A stretch of DNA of 32,867 nt, from the NCBI RefSeq assembly GCF_007097265.1, contig NZ_VJZP01000040.1:1-32867 (forward strand), written 5' to 3'. Shown piece by piece: positions 1 through 6,900 of this stretch (its first letter is position 1; the number at the start of each line of letters is the position of its first letter). The position numbers were made by a program, and so were the translations under genes. This DNA comes from Flavobacterium gawalongense. Its GTDB lineage: Bacteria > Bacteroidota > Bacteroidia > Flavobacteriales > Flavobacteriaceae. A model generated the notes under the pieces. It made no database searches and was not told the origin of the DNA. It was given only the letters and a program-made list of their open reading frames with translations.

Positions 1-66
1 TATCGTAAGCTTCCATATACCTATTTTCTATTAAAATTACAAAAAAAAGTAACAACATTCTTTTAG

Positions 67-267
67 ACTACAGCCAAAACATTTAACGGTGGGAAAGCAG
101 AAATTAAAGAAATTGCAGAGGAATTTAGTAGAGCATTTAATATACAATTAGACAATAGTATCTATAGATGCTTTACTGACATTAAAAACAGACCAGATCC
201 AAAAGGTAAGTTCCTAAACGGACTTTCCGAAAATTTAGATAAAAATATCAACGATGAATTTGATTAA
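67..267 (+). pseudogene. C-terminal fragment of an RteC-like regulator
   Basis: Frame 1 after a TAG at 64-66 reads as the C-terminal end of an RteC-type protein: FNGGKAEIKEIAEEF, then a region resembling the family's YRTFLEIRxRKxxRTxFL segment (here IYRCFTDIKNRP...KFLNGL), ending in TAA at 265-267. RteC proteins control excision and transfer genes in CTnDOT-type elements. The frame 1 residues upstream of the TAG do not look like RteC, so the gene is either frameshifted or interrupted near position 60, or it is a remnant. The window begins here, so the upstream part cannot be inspected. Family assignment rests on recalled sequence similarity of about 60 residues. Confidence 0.55.
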
Positions 268-293
268 ACCTAGCAATTGCTAGGTTTTTTTTT
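266..293 (+). terminator. Intrinsic terminator after the RteC-like fragment
   Basis: A near-perfect 9-bp stem (AAACCTAGC at 266-274, GCTAGGTTT at 279-287) with an AATT loop is followed by an uninterrupted T tract to 293. It overlaps the stop codon of the RteC-like frame and should end its transcript. Confidence 0.8.
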
Positions 294-323
294 GGCTAAA
301 CGTTGATTTTGTAAGAATTCATT

Positions 324-337
324 ACCCAACCTTGGGT
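324..337. repeat. ACCCAA/TTGGGT palindrome, copy 1
   Basis: ACCCAA-CC-TTGGGT is a 6-2-6 perfect inverted repeat. A further TTGGGT follows at about 342-347 and a related palindrome lies at 481-493. The cluster sits in the otherwise gene-free stretch 268-560, upstream of the replication-like operon. It may be an operator for the small HTH protein at 561 or initiator-binding repeats; the sequence alone does not decide. Confidence 0.5.
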
Positions 338-423
338 CGTATTGGGTTTTTACCCCCAAAATGCCATTTTTGATCTAAAATCGCCCAATTTTCCAATTTT
401 TCCAAAACGGAGTTTTTCACGTT

Positions 424-457
424 TTGAAAAAAAAATCCCTTATAAACAAAGGGATTT
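424..457 (-). terminator. Terminator-like hairpin reading on the minus strand
   Basis: AAATCCCT (433-440) pairs with AGGGATTT (450-457) over a 9-nt loop. On the minus strand the stem is followed by a run of T (the A run at 424-432), as in an intrinsic terminator. On the plus strand no T run follows. No protein-coding gene on the minus strand enters it, so it could end a short antisense RNA or serve only as a structured leader element. Confidence 0.45.
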
Positions 458-480
458 AATGTAATTTGAGGTAAAATAAC

Positions 481-493
481 ACCCAACTTGGGT
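481..493. repeat. ACCCAA/TTGGGT palindrome, copy 2
   Basis: ACCCAA-C-TTGGGT (6-1-6) repeats the palindrome at 324-337, and a further half-site, ACCTTGGGTTT, follows at 497-507. It lies 68 nt upstream of the HTH gene start, a suitable place for an operator or an initiator site. Confidence 0.5.
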
Positions 494-560
494 TCACCTT
501 GGGTTTAAATGTCAAACAAATGAAATTAATTTGTCTCATAACAATTAAACGATTTTGATC

Positions 561-863
561 ATGAACTTACATCCAAAAAAATTATTCCCTGGAGTAGACA
601 ATTTAGAACTGCTCAACCACCAACCCATCACGAAAAGGGACCTGCTAAATTTTAGCAATGTGATGCTCGCCGAAATCAAAGAAATGGTCGGAAAACAAGA
701 ACAGCCAGCCCAATGGTTAAAATCATCAGAAGTTCGAAAACTCCTGAAAATTTCTCCAGGCACTTTACAAAATCTTCGCATCAATGGAACCTTAAACTTC
801 ACCAAAATTGGCAGCATCCTTTATTACAAGTATGAGGATATCTTAAAAGTGCTCAATCCATAA
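561..863 (+). CDS. Helix-turn-helix (excisionase/MerR-like) DNA-binding protein
   Basis: A 100-residue protein starting at ATG 561; an in-frame TTG six bases upstream is less likely. The C-terminal half holds a winged-helix segment of the excisionase/MerR type: WLKSSEVRKLLKISPGTLQNLRINGTL, followed by a short wing and YYKYEDILKVL. This is the 'helix-turn-helix domain-containing protein' commonly found just downstream of rteC in Bacteroidota conjugative elements. It heads a run of three genes (561, 918, 1846) that looks like a replication or excision module. It may bind the ACCCAA/TTGGGT palindromes upstream, which is my inference. The specific DNA target is unknown. Confidence 0.8.
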   Translation: MNLHPKKLFPGVDNLELLNHQPITKRDLLNFSNVMLAEIKEMVGKQEQPAQWLKSSEVRKLLKISPGTLQNLRINGTLNFTKIGSILYYKYEDILKVLNP

Positions 864-917
864 TCCAAACTTAGAAATTTTAATTTTTAATACTTCATTC
901 TTAATACTTCTCAAAAA

Positions 918-1862
918 ATGAACTATATCAAACACCTTACTGGCTTTTTCAAGAAAATCAATAATGAGACCAACCTCAATCCAACACACATTTCGCTGTA
1001 TCTGGCACTCTTCCAATGTTGGAACGTGAACCGTTTCAAAAATCCAACAGGCATTTCTCGGGAAGAAATTATGAAAGCCAGCAAGATCAATTCAAAAGCA
1101 ACGTATCATAAGTGCATGAAAGAGTTAGAGCTTTTGGGGTTTATGGAATACAATCCAACATTCAATCCCCATTCTTGCTCCAACATCATTATGGCCAATT
1201 TCTCTGAAGAAGAAAAAAAAAATTCAAAAATTCCACAGCCAACACGTTCAAAAAATGAACCCGTTCACAATTTGACCGAATTAAAAAATGAACAAGTCAT
1301 TGAACAGGTAAATGAACAGCTCTATATATATAATAAAAAACAAACAGCTGAAAACATTTTAAACAATATAAAAATAGATATAGATAAAAATTTAATAAAT
1401 CAACCTGTTCAAAATTTGAATCCTTTAATAATTCCAAAAGAAAAAAATGACATGCTGAAAGTATTGGCCGATGACAATCGGCAAATACTTCCAGCATTCG
1501 CCGATACCGATAAAAAACAAACTGAAAGCGGTCGGCAAAAAAGTTGCGCCAAAAAAGAAAAGCCAGTTGAGCTGGAATTAATCTTCGATCACATTATCCC
1601 AACTCTTGAATTAGTGATCGATTATTTTCTTTCCCAGCAGAATACAGAAACGGAAGCCAATAAATTTTTCAATTACTACTCCAGCATCGGTTGGCTCATT
1701 GGTGGAAAAACAAAAATGAAAGACTGGAAAGCAGCAGCAAGAAACTGGATGCTCAACACAGCTAAGTTTGCAGCAAACGTTTCAAAATCCGATTACAACT
1801 CCCAACCAAAACCGATGCACCTGCACACCTCAACCCATAAAAACTATGACGAACCATTGTAA
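918..1862 (+). CDS. Replisome-organiser/replication-initiator-like protein of an ICE
   Basis: A 314-residue protein with a predicted winged-helix N-terminus (about residues 10-90: NPTHISLYLALFQCWNVNRF, then GISREEIMKASKINSKATYHK) typical of plasmid and phage replication proteins. A low-complexity N/K-rich linker follows (about 95-210), then a C-terminal segment ending in WLIGGKTKMKDWKAAARNW. That last motif resembles the DnaD/DnaT-like helicase-loader-partner tail of phage replisome organisers. The next gene encodes a DnaC-like ATPase and overlaps this one by 17 nt, which supports a shared role in loading a replicative helicase onto element DNA. Bacteroidota databases usually call it a transcriptional regulator or hypothetical. 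The role given is inferred from domain layout and neighbourhood. Confidence 0.7.
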   Translation: MNYIKHLTGFFKKINNETNLNPTHISLYLALFQCWNVNRFKNPTGISREEIMKASKINSKATYHKCMKELELLGFMEYNPTFNPHSCSNIIMANFSEEEKKNSKIPQPTRSKNEPVHNLTELKNEQVIEQVNEQLYIYNKKQTAENILNNIKIDIDKNLINQPVQNLNPLIIPKEKNDMLKVLADDNRQILPAFADTDKKQTESGRQKSCAKKEKPVELELIFDHIIPTLELVIDYFLSQQNTETEANKFFNYYSSIGWLIGGKTKMKDWKAAARNWMLNTAKFAANVSKSDYNSQPKPMHLHTSTHKNYDEPL

Positions 1863-2505
1863 ATCCGTCCGTGAAACCTTCGTGGTCCATAAAGGTTTCA
1901 AAGTGTATAATTTCCAAAAATGCTTGGAATATTTAGAAAGCCAAGGAAAAACCACCTATGGAAGTTCGTTTCATATCAGCGAAATGGACCATCCTACAAT
2001 CTACAAATTGCTGATTTATATGATAAAAGACGAGAAAGCAGCCGTGAACCTAAAGATAGACTTATCGAAAGGCATTTTAGTATCAGGTTCAATTGGTTGC
2101 GGGAAAACATCCCTAATGAACTTAGTACGCCCTTTTGCCTATCATTCATCCGAGTACAAAATCAAAACATGCAGGGAAGTCTCTTTTGAATTTGCTAAAA
2201 ACGGTTTTGAGGCCATCAACTGCTACACGTTAAAGCAAGCCAATCAATCGCGATTAACCGGTTATTGCTTTGACGATTTGGGTGCCGAACAGCAAATCAA
2301 ACACTTCGGTAACGATTGCAACGTTATGGCTGAGGTACTCATCAGCCGGTACGAACAGTTTGTCGAAAACAAATCAGTCACTCATATTACCACCAACCTT
2401 TCCGCCTCCGAAATCGAAAACGGTTACGGCAACCGACTCCGTTCTAGGATGCGACAAATGTTTAACCTCATCACATTCGACAAAAACACCAAAGACAAAC
2501 GATAA
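1846..2505 (+). CDS. DnaC/IstB-like AAA+ ATPase (helicase-loader type)
   Basis: A 219-residue P-loop ATPase. I place the start at ATG 1846 (MTNHCKSVRETF), inside the end of the preceding gene; an upstream in-frame ATG at 1768 would add 26 residues of unrelated sequence and overlap that gene much more. Visible motifs are Walker A GSIGCGKTS (about residues 81-89), Walker B GYCFDDLGAE, and a sensor-1-like HITTNLS. This is the DnaC/IstB group that loads or remodels helicases or assists transposition. Next to a replisome-organiser-like protein in an ICE backbone, helicase loading is the simpler reading. Confidence 0.8.
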   Translation: MTNHCKSVRETFVVHKGFKVYNFQKCLEYLESQGKTTYGSSFHISEMDHPTIYKLLIYMIKDEKAAVNLKIDLSKGILVSGSIGCGKTSLMNLVRPFAYHSSEYKIKTCREVSFEFAKNGFEAINCYTLKQANQSRLTGYCFDDLGAEQQIKHFGNDCNVMAEVLISRYEQFVENKSVTHITTNLSASEIENGYGNRLRSRMRQMFNLITFDKNTKDKR

Positions 2506-2506
2506 A

Positions 2507-2535
2507 GTCATTGCGAGGAACGAAGCAACCTCGTC
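2507..2535 (+). repeat. Bacteroidota intergenic repeat (GTCATTGCGAGGAACGAAG type)
   Basis: Immediately after the ATPase stop lies a copy of the GTCATTGCGAGGAACGAAG...CCTCGTC element that recurs in many Bacteroidota genomes. It can form a small hairpin (CGAGG, 10-nt loop, CCTCG). It behaves like a REP-type dispersed repeat; whether it terminates transcription is unclear because no T run follows directly. Recognised from memory. Confidence 0.55.
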
Positions 2536-2605
2536 TCTTTGAGTAAAAATTGTATCGAGAAGCAACTTTAAACTTTTCAAACCTTAAACTTTAAACTTTT
2601 CCACC

Positions 2606-3235
2606 ATGAAAAAAATCAACACCTTCTGGAACTGGTTCCAAGACAATAATCAAACCATCAAAAACCTCATCAACGAAACCCCTAAAAACCAAAAACACAT
2701 CAGTTTTTGGATAAACAAGAACCTCAGCTACTATTGCAAAGAAATTGACTTTATGATTGTATTTCCAAAAATTGGCAATACCAAATCCGAACTCATAATA
2801 ACTGCCAACGGCAACCTGGAATACTTTAGACAGGTCATTGATTTAATCGATAACGCACCACAATTGAAGAACTGGAAATTCACCGCTTTCATACAACCAA
2901 CTGATAGAATTGATAAAATTATCGATGGTTTTGATGAGCCTTATATCTTCCATGAAATAACATTAAAAGCAAGCGAACTCAAATTTCTAACTTTAGATTA
3001 TGATAAAAAAACGCATAAGTTCGATATCATCGTTTTCTTGAAAAACTACAATTTATATTGTGACACAAAGACTTTAGAACAAGCTATCTTCATTATCATG
3101 CAAGACATTCTCGGAGAAAATTCACTTTTTCAAAACATCAATTTTGTACAGCTGGCACAAACACCAAGTAACGAGGAGGAATTGATTTATTTGTATGATT
3201 TGCAGTTGCACATTGACAGTTTTAACCAAAAATAA
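2606..3235 (+). CDS. Conserved Bacteroidota protein of unknown function (209 aa)
   Basis: A 209-residue soluble protein beginning MKKINTFWNWFQDNNQTI, with no signal peptide or membrane segment. It resembles a family of flavobacterial proteins with an N-terminal FWxWF motif, a central 'ELIITANGN...NAPQLKNWKFTAF' block (about residues 65-105) and a C-terminal YLYDLQLHI segment. A relation to DUF695-type proteins is possible but not certain. I know of no assigned function. It follows the ATPase by 100 nt and could be backbone or an accessory gene. Transcription ends at the bidirectional terminator just downstream. Confidence 0.65.
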   Translation: MKKINTFWNWFQDNNQTIKNLINETPKNQKHISFWINKNLSYYCKEIDFMIVFPKIGNTKSELIITANGNLEYFRQVIDLIDNAPQLKNWKFTAFIQPTDRIDKIIDGFDEPYIFHEITLKASELKFLTLDYDKKTHKFDIIVFLKNYNLYCDTKTLEQAIFIIMQDILGENSLFQNINFVQLAQTPSNEEELIYLYDLQLHIDSFNQK

Positions 3236-3245
3236 CTATATAAAA

Positions 3246-3279
3246 AACTCTCTCATATGGTTCGAGAGAGTTATATCAT
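3246..3279. terminator. Bidirectional terminator between convergent genes
   Basis: AACTCTCTC (3246-3254) pairs perfectly with GAGAGAGTT (3264-3272) over a 9-nt loop. On the minus strand the stem runs straight into a T-rich tract (the A run at 3242-3247); on the plus strand a weaker T run follows at 3279-3284. It lies between the 209-aa gene and the convergent PP2C gene and can serve both. Confidence 0.85.
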
Positions 3280-3287
3280 TTTTTAAA

Positions 3288-3986
3288 CTAATGATTCTGA
3301 ACCATAATCATTGAAAAATTATCTCTAGACTCTAAACTACATAATCCCTCTATTTGACTAATCGCTTCTTGTTTCGATGCAACAGTCTTTATAAGATTAT
3401 TAATTTGATATGAATTAATTACATCGGAAACCCCATCTGAGCAAATAATAAATAAATCATCATCAATTAAATTTGGTATAAATTCAAAACTAATCATACC
3501 GTCTTTGATATTGCCTGATACCGAACGTGTCACAATATGTTTATATCTTTCAATTCTATTAATAACATTACCATTATCAATCATTTGATTAATAAGTGTA
3601 TGAGAATGGCTTTCGAAAATTATTTCATTATCTCTTATGAAAATTATTTTAACATCTCCAACCCAAAACAAATAAGCTACATTATGAATTATTATAACAC
3701 CTGCTAAAGTTGCACCGATTTTAGCACCAAAATCATCCGATTTTTGTTTAATTATAAGGTTTGATTTATTTACAGCTTTTTGAATCTCTTTCTCATTAAT
3801 TTCTTTGACAGTTGATAAATAAGTATATATATTTTCGGCAACTAATTTTGAAGCCATTTCACCATATTCATAACCTCCCATTCCATCTACAACAATATGT
3901 AAGCTACATTCAGGATTAATTAATTTTGATATTAAATAATCCTGATTACTTTTTCTTTTACCCTTATTTGAAAATGAATATAACAT
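3288..3986 (-). CDS. PP2C-type Ser/Thr protein phosphatase, last gene of the MADS-like operon
   Basis: A 232-residue metal-dependent phosphatase of the PP2C family. All key motifs are present: Asp16 in RKSNQD, DGMGG at 34-38, IGATLAG and a GDVK segment, SDGVSD around Asp184, and DNFS with Asp222. It should therefore be catalytically competent. I chose ATG 3986 because the protein then begins MLYSFSNKGKRKSNQD as in other PP2Cs, the ATG overlaps the upstream stop codon in a TAATG junction, and GGAG lies about 10 nt upstream. An upstream in-frame ATG (4100) would add 38 non-homologous residues inside the neighbouring gene. Its position at the end of an operon with a large Ser/Thr kinase implies that it reverses that kinase's phosphorylation. 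That pairing is inference. Confidence 0.92.
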   Translation of the reverse strand: MLYSFSNKGKRKSNQDYLISKLINPECSLHIVVDGMGGYEYGEMASKLVAENIYTYLSTVKEINEKEIQKAVNKSNLIIKQKSDDFGAKIGATLAGVIIIHNVAYLFWVGDVKIIFIRDNEIIFESHSHTLINQMIDNGNVINRIERYKHIVTRSVSGNIKDGMISFEFIPNLIDDDLFIICSDGVSDVINSYQINNLIKTVASKQEAISQIEGLCSLESRDNFSMIMVQNH

Positions 3987-6900
3987 TAATGTTCTCCTGT
4001 TGCTTGTTTTGTGGCTCCTCCATGTTTTGTAACCCGAGGACGAGTAGAAATTTTTATTGGTTTCAAAGTAATACTTTGTTCTGAAGCTTTTGTTGACCAT
4101 AAAAATCCTTCCCCCGGTTTTAAAATACTCATATCGGCTGGTGTTAAATTACTCAATTGAGTAATTGATTTTTGTATGTGTTTAAGCCATTGTGGACTAT
4201 TAAATTTATGAAGCAGAACAACACTACTCAATTCAATGATTTCATTTGGTAAACTTGGCGGGTCTTGACTGGCAATCATAATGCTGACACCTTTGTGTCT
4301 CATTTCTCTAATGGCTGTAACAATATTTCCTGTAAGATCTTTATTGTCCATATACTTATGAGCCTCATCAAACACAATGAATTTGTTGAAATGTTTATCA
4401 TTATAGGTCTTTACACCCGAGAATATATTAAGCATAATGACAAATAATCCAAGAGCTTCATCTTTAACAATAAATTCATCTCTTAAGTCAACAATAATTA
4501 ATCTTCCAGGTTTCAAGATATCTCGAATATAAAAACTGTCGTCAATGTATTCTCTTGCAAAACTCAATTTTTGTCTGGCCAAAGCTTTTTGACCATTTGA
4601 AAGTAATTCAGAAGCCTCAACACTTTCACTCAAACCTTCCATAGTGATGTTTCTTCTTTGTTCTCTCATCAAGGATTTCAACTGTTTGATATAAGCAGAA
4701 TCATTACCTACTGCACCAAGCAAGAACATCCAATCTTGAACATTCAACTCCATTGAATTGAATGAGATTGGCTTAATATCAATAGAAGGATATTCAAGAC
4801 GTCTATCTTCTATTTTATCTCTAGGAGTTAATAAAATCACATCTTTGATTGAACCTGGTTCAGCTCCATATTGATCTTTCAACTTCTGTAATTCTGTTCT
4901 ATTATCATTAGGAAATACCATTGAAGTAAATTCCGGCTCGTAATCCATACTTTCGCTATAATGAAAAATAACTCCCGCAAGTGGTGATGGTAAAACATTT
5001 ATATTTGAAAATTGTTTCAAAACCATTTCTGTTATAGTACCTATAGTATAACTTTTACCGCCTCCTTGAACACCAAACAAACTTATTGTATTAGTTTCAC
5101 TCAAGTCGATAGCAATTTTCTTATTTTGAATACTCTTTCCTAAAATCCCAAATTGTGGACTTTCAGAACTTTTTCCAACAATAACATCATAATCAGGCTT
5201 TATGTGAATAGTATCATTTACAACCTCATCCTTTTCTTCATTTACAATTCCATTTGGACTATCTGGTTTTGGAACAAAAGAAATATCATCATCATTATAA
5301 TCATCATCTAAATCGTCGTTATTATCATTCCCATCAGATTCATTGGAAGAAGTAGATTCTATAATTAAATCCTTGTTCTCAATAGGAATTTCTACTATCG
5401 GAGTTAGATCTTGTTGCTGCTTAATCTTAGACTTAAATCTTTGTAAAAAGGGTTTTAAAGCCTCATTTGTTCCTAAAGCAGTTCCTAGCTCCTTGTCAAA
5501 CTCTTTCTCTTCTAATCGAGTAGTATTTAAGTCAGAATCCGGATCTAAAATATCTTCAATTAGTTTTGCACCAAAAGTAAAGAACGTAAGACTGTCATCA
5601 ACTACTTCTTTTTCATGCCTTTTAGCAAATGAAAAATCAAAGATAAAACCTAGTTGATTAAACTTTAAATCGAAACCATTATCTAATGTCTGAAGGAAAG
5701 AACAATAAGTATTATAGGCATTTTCAGAAAGATAATTATAACGGTAAGCTCTCTCTATGTAAAAACTTAGCAATGCTTTGAACTCCTTATTTTTTATTTC
5801 TCGATCTAGTCTGTCTACTGAAGTATAATTGTTTGGGTCAAAATGATGTCTTATGGCCAGAATAGTATTTTCTATCTGCTCTCTCATTTTTAATTTTAAA
5901 TCTTCTTTCTCTGAAACTCCGATAGATTTTCGACATTTTATTTCAATAATGGAAATGGAAATTTCGCGTTTGTCTTTATCAATTGAAAATAACAGATTAT
6001 CAGCTCTGCTTTTTGAATTAGAAGAAAGATTTTCAAAAATATTTTGATGTAAATCAATAGGTACTAAAACCGCTTCTTCAAGAAAACCTTTTTTCTCTAA
6101 TACTCTTTTAGTAAATGCAGAACCAATTACCTCAAATGCCTTATTCTTAGTAGAATTTAATTGTAATACCAGTGAACTACTTACTGCTCTTACATCTTCA
6201 AGAATTATTTTAATTTTCTTTTCATCTTCAGCGTTGTGAATATTCAAATTAAATTCCTCAAAATGTGGCCCCAATAAACCTAGTACTTCTGATGATGGTT
6301 TAGTAGTTAAGAAAGAAGATATACCTGATATTTCCTCTCCAGGAACATAATCTAAAAGAAATGGTATATTTCCATCTTTTGAAGGTTGGTCAAAAAATTG
6401 TGGTCCCAAATTTTTATCAAAAGTGATAACCCAATCGGAAAACTCATGTAATTGTGAAAGCAATACTTTATCTCTATTGGAAAGCCTTAATTCTATAGAT
6501 GGAATTGCCTGAGTTGAATTTATGGCTAGAGAACCAGCTACAAAAAATTGCAGTGATGAAAATAAAGAACTACATAAAAGATTTTGACTAAAACCTTCAA
6601 CTACATCAACATCAATATACCTGTTCCATTTGATGTTATCATCAACCTCTTCAACTTCTATAGAATGTTCTAGTAATAAACCATTCAAATAAAACGATTT
6701 TATGTCGCGATGAGGTTTGAAAAGAGTTACGTTAACTGCAAATGGATTAACCAAGAAACTTAAATGAGCAGCATATTTTGATGGGCTCTGTAAGTATTCA
6801 TTAATGTTATTAATAGAGAACCTTAATTTTGGAAATAATCTGTTTTTAGAAGGTTGAGAAAATAATTCGGCCTCTTCAGAAATATTAGTTTCTGGATTTA

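Noticed and set aside
555..560. TTG start two codons before the ATG of the HTH gene
   Set aside because: The ATG at 561 is a normal start and nothing favours the TTG.
1768..1845. Earlier in-frame ATG for the DnaC-like ATPase
   Set aside because: It would extend the overlap with the preceding gene to about 95 nt and add residues with no family resemblance.
3987..4100. Earlier in-frame ATG for the PP2C gene
   Set aside because: The added 38 residues are encoded inside the C-terminus of the nuclease-HerA gene in another frame and do not resemble PP2C; the TAATG junction at 3986 is the better start.
5343..5657. 104-codon plus-strand frame inside the nuclease-HerA gene
   Set aside because: Antisense shadow of the acidic linker region, S/K-rich, with no start signal.
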